From positions 992,001 to 1,056,000 of the forward strand of contig NZ_JADFBY010000001.1 in NCBI RefSeq assembly GCF_015223065.1: 64,000 nt of DNA. Direction: 5' to 3'. Position 1 is the stretch's first letter. Each line of letters begins with the position of its first letter. Below, one piece after another: positions 36,812 to 45,639 of the stretch. This DNA comes from Mucilaginibacter sp. JRF (lineage in GTDB: Bacteria; Bacteroidota; Bacteroidia; Sphingobacteriales; Sphingobacteriaceae). The notes below the pieces were generated by a model that saw nothing but the letters and a program-made list of their open reading frames with translations, was not told where the DNA came from and made no database searches. A program made the position numbers and the translations under genes.

Positions 36812-37461
36812 TTACCTTGCTGTTCAGGTTCGGCACGTAGGGTTTGTATATCTTCTATCAGTTTGGCCACTTCCTTTTCGTCAGTACCGATGTATGATCC
36901 ACGGATGCGTTTTTGCTTATCAATCAAAATGAAGTAACCATCATGAATGAACTTCTCCTTAACATCTTCGCGAGGTGTAGTAACCAGGTAGCTTTTGGCT
37001 AAGCCATAGGTTTCGTCTTTTTTACCCTGAACCAACCACCAACTGTTGCCTGTGATGTTAAGCGCATCTGCATACTTTTTCAGTACAGGCACACTATCAT
37101 ATTTAGGATCAATGGTAAATGATAATATGCTTACATCACCCACATCCTTAAATTTATTGTACACGCTAAGCATATTACGATGCATAACCGGGCAAATTGA
37201 TGGACAGGTGGTAAAGAAAAAATCAGCCACGTAAATTTTACCTTCCAAGCTTTTATCGGTAATGCTATCACGATATTGATTTACAAAGCTGAATGATGGA
37301 ATGGTATGATAGACCGTATCTGTTTGTTGCTGGCCGTTAACCGTTTTTGTAACGGCTTCGCGCTCGCCGAAAATAGGCAGTTTCTTATTTTCTGAACTGT
37401 TGAATTTACAAGAGCTCAGCGCGACTACAATCGCTAAAGGAATAAAAAAATACTTGATCAT
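36808..37461 (-). CDS. SCO1/SenC-family copper chaperone lipoprotein
   Basis: This 217-residue membrane-anchored thioredoxin-fold protein delivers copper to the CuA site of cytochrome oxidase or acts as a thiol reductase there. The copper ligands are visible: CPSICPVMHRN (about 91-101, Cys-x3-Cys) and the distal His in FIHDGYFILID. A lipobox (VALSSC) precedes the mature chain. It sits between a lipoprotein gene (1-bp overlap) and the cytochrome gene (4-bp overlap), forming a three-gene operon. Confidence 0.93.
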   Translation of the reverse strand: MIKYFFIPLAIVVALSSCKFNSSENKKLPIFGEREAVTKTVNGQQQTDTVYHTIPSFSFVNQYRDSITDKSLEGKIYVADFFFTTCPSICPVMHRNMLSVYNKFKDVGDVSILSFTIDPKYDSVPVLKKYADALNITGNSWWLVQGKKDETYGLAKSYLVTTPREDVKEKFIHDGYFILIDKQKRIRGSYIGTDEKEVAKLIEDIQTLRAEPEQQGK

Positions 37462-37874
37462 TATTTATGACTTGATAAAAACTGCCACGATGCTTTGATG
37501 GCTTTTTTAGTTACTGAATCAACCTCGGATATCTTTACTTTTTGCCCGGCCAGGTATCTCATTGTTTCATCGTGAGGCTTAGCAGAATAATCAGGCTCAA
37601 ATTTGTGCATCCAATCGGCCATGGCTTCATCGGCACCGGCGAGATTCTTACTTAACAATATTGCAGAATCCTTAATAGCAGGTATGTTAACCACTTTTAC
37701 AAAGCTATCCAGCTTGGTTTTGTTCTCGAGTATCATACCCTCGTAATTCATTACCTCGTTATGGATCTCTATCACCTCATCAAACAACTTTTTTTCCTGC
37801 GCTTTATCATCTTCCTGATTACCGCAACCGGCAGCCAAAATTACAAGCAAAGGCAAAAAACAGATTTTCTTCAT
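37461..37874 (-). CDS. Helical hypothetical lipoprotein of the cytochrome/SCO operon
   Basis: I do not recognise a family. The 137-residue protein has a lipobox (LAAGC, Cys about 16), then an almost wholly helical, charged mature part (NEVMNYEGMILENKTKLDSF, KIKASWQFL-like C-terminus), probably a small helical bundle. The ATG giving MKKICFLPLL is chosen over an in-frame ATG six codons upstream because it yields a normal signal peptide. It is the first gene of the operon and shares one base with the SCO start, hinting at a linked periplasmic function. Confidence 0.7.
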   Translation of the reverse strand: MKKICFLPLLVILAAGCGNQEDDKAQEKKLFDEVIEIHNEVMNYEGMILENKTKLDSFVKVVNIPAIKDSAILLSKNLAGADEAMADWMHKFEPDYSAKPHDETMRYLAGQKVKISEVDSVTKKAIKASWQFLSSHK

Positions 37875-37903
37875 AACAAAATTCTCAGGCAAATATAGGC
37901 AAG

Positions 37904-38371
37904 TTATTCTCTGATGAAAGCAATGTAATCGGTATGGGGTAATTGTACATTATTCATATTTTTTAATAGCTGACCTATTTGCGCGCGGTGGTGCGTACCG
38001 TGATTAACCACATGGGTTATTATATTGATCAGACTATCAGCATAAGGTACACCTTGTGTTGTTTTGTAGTTGATGATCTCGGTCCATTGATCATCCTTCA
38101 GGTTTGATAAGAACACCGTCCAGTCGTCATGGTTCTGATTTAGAACAGGGCTGAATGTTACCGGTTTCCAGGCTGGCCATATCTGCACATCAGGCGGATT
38201 TTCAAGCCCTTTGCAGCGGTTTAACCAGGTATGTTGAGTTACCAATAAGTGAGCCATTATTTTTACAGCCTGTGTTGAAGCATTAGGCTGCATCAGCATA
38301 GTATTAAATAGGGTATTACAGTTATAATCGTAATCAAATAAGGTTATAAAATACTTCTTTAAATTCAGCAT
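37904..38371 (-). CDS. DinB-family (four-helix metal-binding) protein
   Basis: This 155-residue protein has the DinB/YfiT-like helical-bundle layout with histidines placed as metal ligands: HLLVTQHTW (about 41-49) and HVVNHGTHHRAQIGQL (about 120-135). The HxxxHRxQI-like end is typical of the family. Members act as thiol-dependent transferases or stress proteins; which applies here cannot be told. It stands alone, 29 bp upstream of the lipoprotein gene, and may lead that operon. Confidence 0.85.
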   Translation of the reverse strand: MLNLKKYFITLFDYDYNCNTLFNTMLMQPNASTQAVKIMAHLLVTQHTWLNRCKGLENPPDVQIWPAWKPVTFSPVLNQNHDDWTVFLSNLKDDQWTEIINYKTTQGVPYADSLINIITHVVNHGTHHRAQIGQLLKNMNNVQLPHTDYIAFIRE

Positions 38372-38508
38372 AGGGCAAATGTAATCAGGTAAGGATGTTT
38401 GAACTGCCTTAATATTGTCAGTATTTTGCTTATTAACAATCTGATAACAGGAATTGTACAGTAATTTGACAAAAGCCCCGTAGCTTTATATAACTAAATG
38501 CAACTACT

Positions 38509-38598
38509 ATGAAAGCATTAAAATTCATAACCTACCTGTTCGGCCACTTGCGCGAATGGATGGTTTTAAAAAGTATGCGCTCATCGTTTATTCATTAA
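38509..38598 (+). CDS. Possible small ORF (29 aa)
   Basis: ATG to TAA encodes a basic 29-residue peptide (MKALKFITYLFGHLREWM...). A TTTG (38465-38468) and a TAGCTTTA (38481-38488) lie upstream in a 294-bp intergenic region between divergent genes. Support is weak: no ribosome site is visible, and such short frames occur by chance. Confidence 0.2.
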   Translation: MKALKFITYLFGHLREWMVLKSMRSSFIH

Positions 38599-38665
38599 TG
38601 TGTTACAAATTGCTTTGTAAATACAATTTAAATACACATTTTGAGCTGCTTTATAGCTCAAATTA

Positions 38666-40024
38666 ATGGATACGTCTACCCAAAATATAAAACTGCTCAG
38701 GCAATCATTTGGTGATGATTTTGCTTGGGGGGTATCTACTGCGGCTTTTCAAACCGAGGGCTCATGCTCTGATGATGGAAAGGGTGAATCAATATGGGAT
38801 AATTTTACCGCCAAGAAAGGTAAAATACTCAATGGTGATCACGCGCAAACAGCCTGCGATTTCTATAACACTTACCAGCAGGATATTGATTTGATCAAGC
38901 AACTCAACATCCCAAACTTTCGTTTTTCCGTAGCCTGGACACGTATTTTGCCTAACGGAACCGGCGAGATTAATCAACAAGGCATAGATCATTACAATCG
39001 TGTAATTGATTATTGTCTGCAGGTGGGTATTGAGCCTTGGATAACTCTATATCATTGGGATTTGCCGCAGGTGCTTGAAGATAAAGGCGGCTGGACAAAT
39101 CGCGATGTAGTTGATTGGTTTACCGAATTGGTTACCATTTGTGCAAATGCATTTGGCGATAGGGTAAAAAACTGGATGGTGATGAACGAGCCTGCTGTTT
39201 TTACCGGAGCCGGATATTTTTTAGGCATACATGCCCCTGGTCGAACAGGTTTAGGTAGCTTTTTACCGGCAATACACCATGCAGTGCTGAGCATTGTTGC
39301 CGGCGCTAAAATACTGCGTGAGTTATGCCCGCTGGCAAATATCGGCACTACATTTTCCTGCTCACACATTGAGCCGTACTCCACACATCCACGAAACATT
39401 AACGCGGCAAAGCGTGCCGACGCGCTTATTAACCGTTTATTTATTGAGCCCATACTTGGGTTGGGTTACCCGATGGATGATTTGCCGGTGTTAAAAAAAC
39501 TGCACAAATACTTTTATCCTGGTGATGAGGATAGACTAAGTTTTGATTTTGACTTTATCGGTATACAAAACTATACCCGCGAAATTGTAAAATATTCATT
39601 CTTTACGCCATACATAGGCGCTAAATTAGTAAAAGCCGAAAACAGGGGAGTGCAATTAACTGATATGCGATGGGAGGTATATCCACCTGCCATATACGAG
39701 GTGATCAAAAAGTTTGATGCTTATAAAGGCGTCAAAAAACTGATCATCACCGAAAATGGCGCTGCCTTTCCGGATACGGTTAAGGATAATGAGGTACACG
39801 ATCCTAAACGAATTGAGTACTTACAAACCCATCTTCAGCAAGTGTTAAAAGCTAAAAACGAAGGCTGCAATGTTGATGGCTACTTTATATGGACTCTTAC
39901 CGATAACTTTGAATGGGCCGAAGGCTACCACCCACGTTTCGGGTTGATCTATATTGATTTTACTACACAACAACGCATTGTAAAAGGCTCAGGCAAATGG
40001 TATGCTGACTTTTTAGGAGCATAA
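38666..40024 (+). CDS. GH1-family beta-glucosidase
   Basis: This 452-residue glycoside hydrolase family 1 enzyme hydrolyses beta-glucosides or related disaccharides by a retaining mechanism. The acid/base Glu is in MNEPAV (about 174-179), the nucleophile Glu in ITENGAAF (about 360-367), and the N-terminal FAWGVSTAAFQTEG motif is characteristic. There is no signal peptide, so it acts in the cytosol. It is a single-gene unit, facing the kinase gene end to end with 9 bp between. It is the only sugar hydrolase in the window and is not part of the SusCD operon. Confidence 0.95.
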   Translation: MDTSTQNIKLLRQSFGDDFAWGVSTAAFQTEGSCSDDGKGESIWDNFTAKKGKILNGDHAQTACDFYNTYQQDIDLIKQLNIPNFRFSVAWTRILPNGTGEINQQGIDHYNRVIDYCLQVGIEPWITLYHWDLPQVLEDKGGWTNRDVVDWFTELVTICANAFGDRVKNWMVMNEPAVFTGAGYFLGIHAPGRTGLGSFLPAIHHAVLSIVAGAKILRELCPLANIGTTFSCSHIEPYSTHPRNINAAKRADALINRLFIEPILGLGYPMDDLPVLKKLHKYFYPGDEDRLSFDFDFIGIQNYTREIVKYSFFTPYIGAKLVKAENRGVQLTDMRWEVYPPAIYEVIKKFDAYKGVKKLIITENGAAFPDTVKDNEVHDPKRIEYLQTHLQQVLKAKNEGCNVDGYFIWTLTDNFEWAEGYHPRFGLIYIDFTTQQRIVKGSGKWYADFLGA

Positions 40025-40033
40025 CCTAACCGA

Positions 40034-40855
40034 TCACTTTTTGGGTATACGTACAAAAAATATAGTACCTGACTGGTCGGCTACATCTTCAAACCATATA
40101 TTACCATGATGCTTTTCAACTATTTGCAGGCAGATAGATAATCCCAGTCCGGATGAACTTTCACCCGCTGTACCATCTCGTTTAGCGTGTGTGAACGGGT
40201 CGAAAATATGCGCGCGTATCTTATCAGGTATACCAATACCTTCATCCTTAACACTTACCAAAACATAATCGGTTAAGTTACTTACCGCAACATGTACATT
40301 TTTACCATCCTCAGTAAATTTGATGGCGTTGCCAATAATATTGCTGAATACGCGTGTTAGCTGCGCTTTATTTACAACAGCTTCGGCAGCAGCATGGCTG
40401 GAGTCGAATGATAGTTGTTGATTTTTTTCGAGCGCTTTATATGTTAACGGATCAAGCGCTTCAGATACTATCTCATTAATATCGCAAAGCTTCATACTGT
40501 TGGCTTGCGATTCAATATTGGCTGAATAGATCACGTCCTCGGTAAACTCAAGCGAGCTGCATGATATTTTGCGTATATGGTTAATGTATTCCTTTATCTC
40601 CTCGGTAAGCTCGCCTCTGCGTAGTACAAGCTCAGTTAATGATATAATTGCCGCAAGCGGATTTTTTAGATCATGAGCGATAGAATACAGCGTTTTGCTG
40701 CGATCTTTGCTTTCGGGCTGCAAGTTTAAAATTGTTGCAGTCTTACTTTCCTTTTTGGGAGTGCCGGGCTCTTTCATGCCATTGTGCCTAATATGCTTAA
40801 AGCCGCCCTCTGCGCCGCTAAGTACCGAAAATGAATTAACGAAATTAGCTTCCAT
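40034..40855 (-). CDS. Soluble histidine kinase without a sensor domain
   Basis: This 273-residue kinase has a short N-terminal region of about 55 residues with no recognisable sensor or membrane helix. A HisKA dimerisation domain follows (H-box IAHDLKNPLAAI, about 57-70), then an HATPase domain (N-box NIIGNAIKFTEDG; G1 DEGIGIP; G2 GLGLSI). The catalytic half is closely similar to that of the larger kinase next door (DPFTHAKRDGT versus NMFTDAKRPGT), so the two are probably paralogues. No response regulator is adjacent. An in-frame ATG at residue 27 is a possible alternative start. Confidence 0.9.
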   Translation of the reverse strand: MEANFVNSFSVLSGAEGGFKHIRHNGMKEPGTPKKESKTATILNLQPESKDRSKTLYSIAHDLKNPLAAIISLTELVLRRGELTEEIKEYINHIRKISCSSLEFTEDVIYSANIESQANSMKLCDINEIVSEALDPLTYKALEKNQQLSFDSSHAAAEAVVNKAQLTRVFSNIIGNAIKFTEDGKNVHVAVSNLTDYVLVSVKDEGIGIPDKIRAHIFDPFTHAKRDGTAGESSSGLGLSICLQIVEKHHGNIWFEDVADQSGTIFFVRIPKK

Positions 40856-40910
40856 AAGCTATTGGTTTCAAATTTTGTTTTAACACATAGGGATATATAC
40901 TTGCGTATAC

Positions 40911-40935
40911 GTTAAACCATGCGTTAAGGTTTAAC
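40911..40935. promoter_or_regulatory. Small inverted repeat upstream of the soluble kinase
   Basis: GTTAAACC (40911-40918) and GGTTTAAC (40928-40935) form an inverted pair separated by 9 bp in the 116-bp gap between the two kinase genes. It could be an operator or a weak hairpin; no factor is known. Confidence 0.25.
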
Positions 40936-40971
40936 ACAACATTAATAAAACGTATACTTTGTTGATAAATT

Positions 40972-43128
40972 TTAAGCCGCAGCCGGAGTGGTAAGCAATT
41001 TCACATAAAATGTGGTGCCTTTTTCGCTGTCGCTTTCAAACCAAATACGGCCGTTATGCTTCTCTACTATCTGTTTACAGATAGATAAACCAAGGCCGAA
41101 CGATTTTTCGCCACCGGTGCCGGGGCGTTTGGCATCAGTGAACATGTTGAATATCTGATTTTTAAGATCGTCAGGTATGCCTATACCACGGTCATTAACC
41201 GATATATTTATACCATCGGCATCCTCGGTAACATATACATTTATGGTTTCACCAAACTGACTGAATTTGATGGCGTTGCTTATCAAATTGCTTATCACTC
41301 GCCATATTTTTTCACGGCTAATGCACAGTTCTGTATTATGGTCGAGCAGGTGTAATTCTATATTTTGCTTCTTTTCTGCCGCTTTAAAGCGTAAAAGCTC
41401 AACACTATTGCTTACAAGCGAGTTTATTTCAACCTGCTCCATTTTCAGCGGCTTGCTGCTGTTGTTGGCTATCTCCATTATCTCGTTGATCAATTCAAGC
41501 GAGTTATACGAGGTTTCCTTAATTAATTTAATAAGCTCCTGCTGATCGGTAGTGAGGTGCCCCTCATCTATCATTATTGTGGTTAATGAAGCAATTCCGC
41601 CCAGCGGATTGCGAAGATCGTGCGCTACGGTACGCAATATCCTGTCCTTTTCGCGACTGTTGATATTGAGTTCGGTAAGTGCTTTGGCCAGTATGTTGTT
41701 TTGCTCGTTGATCTGCTCATTCAGCTGGTTAACCACCATATATTCATGGCGAGAGCGTTTCCAGTTACGATAGATCAGGAATACGACCAATAATAACAAA
41801 GCGCCGGTTATTATAGCGGCAATTAAATATATACGCTGCGATTTGTTGTTATTGCTTAATGAGGTGATCTTGCGCTGATTTTCATAATTGATAACCTGCT
41901 TAGTAACATCACTGGCGATTAGGTCGCTTAGTTTTTTATTGATCGAATCCTTTTTAGCATCATAAATCTCCAGGTATTTGTAAGCTACATCAAACTTTTG
42001 CTGCCTTAAATAATACTTGGCCATCAACTGGTTCCAGTCGGCAATGGCTTCTTCATTCTTTAAGGTATCAAATTGTGATTTTATTATATCCAGTATCGCT
42101 TTGAGCGAATCAATCTCATTACGTTGAAAATATAACTTGGCGAGTTTTATCTCCGTAAGCTGAGCATCATTACTATCGTTTCCTTTACGTAGGTTGATCG
42201 CTATGCTCTTTTTTAGTAGCTCCGCGGCTTCGGCAAGTTTGCCCTGGCGTTGGTATACCTCGGCCATGTTGCCATAAATAACACCACGAGCCACATCAAA
42301 ATGATCGCCAACTACTTTAGGCCGGTATACAGGCTGCCCATCATTACCACGGTAATACGGCTCATTATCATTAATGTACTTCAGTGCTTTGTTGAAATAC
42401 TTTAAGGCTGCGTTATTTTGCCCTAATTTTTTGTAGCAAAGGCCAATATTATCAAGTATCTCCTGGCGGCGATAAAACAGGTTAAATTCACCATTCTCGT
42501 AGCTTTGGTTATAACTGTCCTGAAAATACTTTTCGGATAAACGGTAATTGCCCTGCCTGAACATGATGAGGCCCATACGGTAAGTAAATTCGCTTAGCGT
42601 AATACGGTTAAGTGAATTTTGTCCTGAAAGATAAGCTTCATAATACTGATGATACGCTTCGGCATAACGTTTCAGGTCAAATAATGCATCTCCCTTTGAA
42701 AAACTTGCTTCAGCAAGATTTTCCGCATAAAATTTATCGCGCTTATCACGGGTAGCATATTGCACCATTGAATCAGCATACGGCAGACTTTTTTCAACCT
42801 CGCCCTGGCCACGACGTAATACCATATAATGTAAGCCATATTTCCTTACATTATCGCCAATGGTGGGCGATTGCACGGTTAGAAATCCAGAATCAATATA
42901 TCGTAAGCCTTCGGTGTTTTTACCGTCCTGTAATAATTTGGTGCCTTGATCTAAAACTTTTTGAAATTCGGGAGAGAATCTTTGGTTGCTTGTTTTGGGT
43001 TTTGGCTTGCACGATGTTATTGCGAAAAATAACGCACAAAAACATAACTGCAAGTAAACGCAGTTTGCCTTAGGGTTTAAATTTTTTAAACAGATAGCCA
43101 AGGAGATACAACCAATAGTTTGTAACAA
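40972..43128 (-). CDS. TPR-containing sensor histidine kinase
   Basis: This 718-residue kinase starts with a hydrophobic export/anchor segment (about 26-40). A periplasmic array of tetratricopeptide repeats follows (about 60-400; FSKGDALFDLKRYAEAYHQYYEAY, NAALKYFNKALKYI), then one membrane helix (about 432-453), a coiled coil, HisKA (VAHDLRNPLGGI, about 500) and HATPase (NLISNAIKFSQFG; GIGIPDD; GLGLSI). This architecture is common in Bacteroidota, where the TPRs probably sense a partner protein. Its output partner is not adjacent. The intergenic gap and operator-like repeat separate it from the downstream paralogue. Confidence 0.92.
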   Translation of the reverse strand: MLQTIGCISLAICLKNLNPKANCVYLQLCFCALFFAITSCKPKPKTSNQRFSPEFQKVLDQGTKLLQDGKNTEGLRYIDSGFLTVQSPTIGDNVRKYGLHYMVLRRGQGEVEKSLPYADSMVQYATRDKRDKFYAENLAEASFSKGDALFDLKRYAEAYHQYYEAYLSGQNSLNRITLSEFTYRMGLIMFRQGNYRLSEKYFQDSYNQSYENGEFNLFYRRQEILDNIGLCYKKLGQNNAALKYFNKALKYINDNEPYYRGNDGQPVYRPKVVGDHFDVARGVIYGNMAEVYQRQGKLAEAAELLKKSIAINLRKGNDSNDAQLTEIKLAKLYFQRNEIDSLKAILDIIKSQFDTLKNEEAIADWNQLMAKYYLRQQKFDVAYKYLEIYDAKKDSINKKLSDLIASDVTKQVINYENQRKITSLSNNNKSQRIYLIAAIITGALLLLVVFLIYRNWKRSRHEYMVVNQLNEQINEQNNILAKALTELNINSREKDRILRTVAHDLRNPLGGIASLTTIMIDEGHLTTDQQELIKLIKETSYNSLELINEIMEIANNSSKPLKMEQVEINSLVSNSVELLRFKAAEKKQNIELHLLDHNTELCISREKIWRVISNLISNAIKFSQFGETINVYVTEDADGINISVNDRGIGIPDDLKNQIFNMFTDAKRPGTGGEKSFGLGLSICKQIVEKHNGRIWFESDSEKGTTFYVKLLTTPAAA

Positions 43129-43283
43129 ATATATGTATTTTATAATTATTACTAATAGTTGTATTTAAAAAAAGTAACTAATATTTAAAATATTTCGAGG
43201 GCGTTATTGTACGTAAAAACTTGATACAAGGTTGTGGTAGCCCACGATTTTAATTATTGTAGAATAGTGTACTTAACAATTTT

Positions 43284-43291
43284 TAATTTTG
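43284..43291 (+). promoter_or_regulatory. Putative -7 promoter element of folB (leaderless)
   Basis: TAATTTTG is an exact TAnnTTTG match that ends four bases before the folB ATG, which predicts a leaderless or nearly leaderless transcript. Confidence 0.5.
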
Positions 43292-43295
43292 CCCG

Positions 43296-43661
43296 ATGCT
43301 TACAGTAAGTTTAAACGGTGTTGAATTTTTTGCCTACCATGGCTTTTATCAGGAAGAACAATTAATAGGGGGGCGGTTTATCGTCGATCTTTCCGTTGCG
43401 TTTAAACCTGTCGACGAATTATCTGCTGATGATATAACTCATACTGTTAACTACGAAACCCTTCATTCCATTTGCCGCAGCGAAATGAGCGAAACTCGTA
43501 AGCTAATAGAAACCGTAGCACAAGCTATTATCAACCAGGTTACTACTCAATACCCATTTGTTGAACAGGTTGATGTATTACTTAAAAAGATGCATCCACC
43601 GCTTAGTGGCCCGGTTAACCACTCGGCTGTGCGAATAACTTATAACAAAGGCGATAATTAA
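43296..43661 (+). CDS. folB: Dihydroneopterin aldolase
   Basis: Converts dihydroneopterin to 6-hydroxymethyl-dihydropterin in folate synthesis. The 121-residue protein has the family core: VEFFAYHGFYQEEQLIGGRF (Glu near 22 binds the pterin), VNYETLH and the C-terminal VLLKKMHPPLSGPV with the catalytic Lys. Length is typical; it functions as an octamer in known members. It overlaps the end of the convergent thioesterase gene by 4 bp. Confidence 0.94.
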   Translation: MLTVSLNGVEFFAYHGFYQEEQLIGGRFIVDLSVAFKPVDELSADDITHTVNYETLHSICRSEMSETRKLIETVAQAIINQVTTQYPFVEQVDVLLKKMHPPLSGPVNHSAVRITYNKGDN

Positions 43662-44104
43662 TTAGTGTTTAATATTAACGGAGGTTCGTCATACTCTATC
43701 ATACGCTGGCGTGCGCTTAGTGGTATAGCTACTGATCTGTTTGAAGTATAGTCATAACTGATACATACTGTTTTGCCGGTTGTGCATATTTCTTCGCCGT
43801 GGGGTGTATGCTTCACCAATACATGCATCATATCAAAACTGCTGTTGCCTATGCGGGTAGTACGTACGTAGCACGATATCTTATCATTCAACGTAAGCGG
43901 TTTCAAATAATTGATCTCTGATCGGCCCAAAATCACCCCGGCCATTTTTTGATCCCATCCAATAGCTTCACTCCAATAGCTTGAACGTGCTATCTCAAAG
44001 TAGGTAAGATACACGGCGTTATTTACATGCCCGTACGCATCAAGATCCGAAAAGCGGATTGGGATGTCTGTTTTAAAGCGATAGTATGATAGATTTTCAG
44101 TCAT
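43658..44104 (-). CDS. Hot-dog-fold acyl-CoA thioesterase
   Basis: This 148-residue 4HBT-type thioesterase has the catalytic Asp in FSDLDAYGHVNNAVYLTYFE (about 17-36), the signature of the FcbC/YbgC branch, followed by the sheet segments of the hot-dog fold. The acyl substrate is not known. The ATG giving MTENLSYYRF is preferred over an in-frame TTG three codons upstream. It is convergent with folB and divergent from the small heat-shock gene. Confidence 0.88.
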   Translation of the reverse strand: MTENLSYYRFKTDIPIRFSDLDAYGHVNNAVYLTYFEIARSSYWSEAIGWDQKMAGVILGRSEINYLKPLTLNDKISCYVRTTRIGNSSFDMMHVLVKHTPHGEEICTTGKTVCISYDYTSNRSVAIPLSARQRMIEYDEPPLILNTN

Positions 44105-44106
44105 TA

Positions 44107-44153
44107 TTGTCAAAAAGTCAGATAGATATTGGTATTAACCGACAAAATGTCGG
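44107..44153. promoter_or_regulatory. Palindromic GTC-AAAAA-GAC-type sites between thioesterase and hsp20
   Basis: CCGACAAAATGTCGG (44139-44153) is a perfect 5-bp-arm palindrome. A related sequence, TTGTCAAAAAGTCAG, lies at 44109-44123 just over the thioesterase start. Two similar sites in the divergent region suggest binding of a regulator, possibly for heat-shock control; no factor is identified. Confidence 0.35.
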
Positions 44154-44231
44154 CTGTGTATGCCGAAAACTGAGTTGGTATAACAGTTGAACATACAGCA
44201 ACGAAGTTAATATAAAAAAATAAAAACACTT

Positions 44232-44237
44232 AGGAGG
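44232..44237 (+). promoter_or_regulatory. Strong Shine-Dalgarno site of hsp20
   Basis: A complete AGGAGG lies 8 bases before the ATG. Most genes in this window lack such a site, as is usual for Bacteroidota, so this stands out and suggests high translation. Confidence 0.7.
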
Positions 44238-44245
44238 ATATAAAA

Positions 44246-44683
44246 ATGACTTTAGTAAAATTTGGCAATCACAAAACACGTCCGGTAAGCCCATTCTTTA
44301 GCGATGTATTCGATTCATTTTTGAATGATGCTTTTGTAAGCGATCGTTTATCATCACGCGTTCCGGCGGTTAATATTGCCGAAACCGAAAATGAATTTCA
44401 CATTGAATTAGCTGTACCTGGTTTAAAGAAAGAAGATTTTAAGATCAATCTGGATAAGAACGTACTGAGTATTGCTGCTGAGAAAAAAGCGGAAAATGTT
44501 GACGAAGGTAAAAAATACAGCAAACGCGAATACAGCTACAACTCATTTGTACGCTCATTTACCTTGCCTGAAACTGCCGATCAATCACGCATTGAAGCTG
44601 ATTATACCGATGGCATCCTGAAACTTAATGTGGCTAAAAAAGAAGAAGCCAAAGTACAGGCCAGAGAGATCGCTGTAAAATAA
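44246..44683 (+). CDS. Small heat-shock protein (Hsp20/alpha-crystallin)
   Basis: This 145-residue holdase chaperone binds unfolding proteins under stress. The alpha-crystallin domain covers about 38-135 (RVPAVNIAETENEFHIELAVPGLKKEDF-type start, SFTLPETADQSRIEADYTDGIL), and the C-terminus carries an I-x-V oligomerisation motif (EIAVK). A strong ribosome site precedes it and a hairpin terminator follows. The upstream palindromes are candidates for heat-shock control. Confidence 0.95.
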   Translation: MTLVKFGNHKTRPVSPFFSDVFDSFLNDAFVSDRLSSRVPAVNIAETENEFHIELAVPGLKKEDFKINLDKNVLSIAAEKKAENVDEGKKYSKREYSYNSFVRSFTLPETADQSRIEADYTDGILKLNVAKKEEAKVQAREIAVK

Positions 44684-44719
44684 TAAGTTTTGTTTTTCAT
44701 AATAGAGTTGGTTTGATGT

Positions 44720-44744
44720 GGGGGCCACCTGAGAGGGTGGCCTC
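44720..44744 (+). terminator. Terminator of hsp20
   Basis: A GC-rich stem (GGGGCCACC, 44721-44729, with GGTGGCCTC, 44736-44744, one G-T pair) and TGAGAG loop are followed by a run of seven T. Confidence 0.88.
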
Positions 44745-44871
44745 TTTTTTTGTGTCTGTCGTCATGATAGTATCATTATCTGTAGATGCTCAGAAAAAAA
44801 TCCATAGAATTTGTAGATATTCTATTTAAATCAATATAACTTAGCATCAATAAACCCAAAATACATTTATC

Positions 44872-45507
44872 ATGAGCTTACGATTAGGAGACAAAGCGCC
44901 AAACTTTAAAGCGCAAACATCAGAAGGTGAAATAGATTTTTATGAATATTTAGGCGATAGCTGGGGAGTGCTATTTTCACACCCGGCGGACTATACACCG
45001 GTTTGTACAACCGAGCTTGGCCGTACCGCATCGCTAAAACAGGAGTTTGACAAACGCGATGTTAAGGTTATCGCCTTGAGTGTTGATGGTGTTGAATCGC
45101 ACAAGGGCTGGATTAACGACATAAACGAAACACAAAATGTGGAAGTAAATTTCCCGATAATCGCGGACGAAAATCGTGAAATTGCTGAATCGTATGATAT
45201 GATCCATCCTAACGCATCATTAACCGCGACAGTGCGTTCGCTGTTCATTATAGCGCCCGATAAAAGTATTAAACTGATCATTACTTACCCTGCATCTACC
45301 GGCAGAAACTTTCAGGAAATATTACGCGTGATAGATTCATTGCAACTTACCGCTAACTACAGTGTAGCCACCCCGGCCGACTGGAAAGAAGGGGAGGATG
45401 TTGTAGTTGTGCCCGCTATTAAAACTGAGGATATACCTGCGAAATTCCCGAAAGGTTACACAGAAGTAAAGCCATATTTACGTTTAACTCCACAGCCGAA
45501 TAAATAA
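44872..45507 (+). CDS. 1-Cys peroxiredoxin (Prx6 type)
   Basis: Reduces hydrogen peroxide and organic peroxides. The 211-residue protein has the active-site motif HPADYTPVCTTELGR (peroxidatic Cys at about 45), and this is its only cysteine, which assigns it to the 1-Cys class. The C-terminal dimerisation arm (PADWKEGEDVVVVP, FPKGYTEVKPYLRLTPQP) is typical for Prx6. It is a single-gene unit with its own AT-rich upstream region. Confidence 0.95.
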   Translation: MSLRLGDKAPNFKAQTSEGEIDFYEYLGDSWGVLFSHPADYTPVCTTELGRTASLKQEFDKRDVKVIALSVDGVESHKGWINDINETQNVEVNFPIIADENREIAESYDMIHPNASLTATVRSLFIIAPDKSIKLIITYPASTGRNFQEILRVIDSLQLTANYSVATPADWKEGEDVVVVPAIKTEDIPAKFPKGYTEVKPYLRLTPQPNK

Positions 45508-45530
45508 TTTTATTTGGATTAATAATTTTT

Positions 45531-45538
45531 TATATTTG
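45531..45538 (+). promoter_or_regulatory. Putative -7 element of the cold-shock gene with long leader
   Basis: TATATTTG matches TAnnTTTG and lies about 100 bp before the ATG. The implied leader of about 95 nt fits the long 5' UTRs through which cold-shock genes are controlled. Confidence 0.45.
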
Positions 45539-45639
45539 ATAGATAGATTTGTCTATTCCGCTCTGATTATCAATCCGTTTTATATTCAGTTTGGTTTTAG
45601 TAAAAATTCTTGTCACTATAACTTAATACGATATTTTAT

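Noticed and set aside
38466..38493. E. coli-like sigma-70 promoter TTGACA-16-TATAAC
   Set aside because: Bacteroidota sigma factors use a different -7/-33 consensus, so the resemblance is probably coincidental.
44105..44113. TTG start for the thioesterase
   Set aside because: The ATG three codons later gives a standard family N-terminus.
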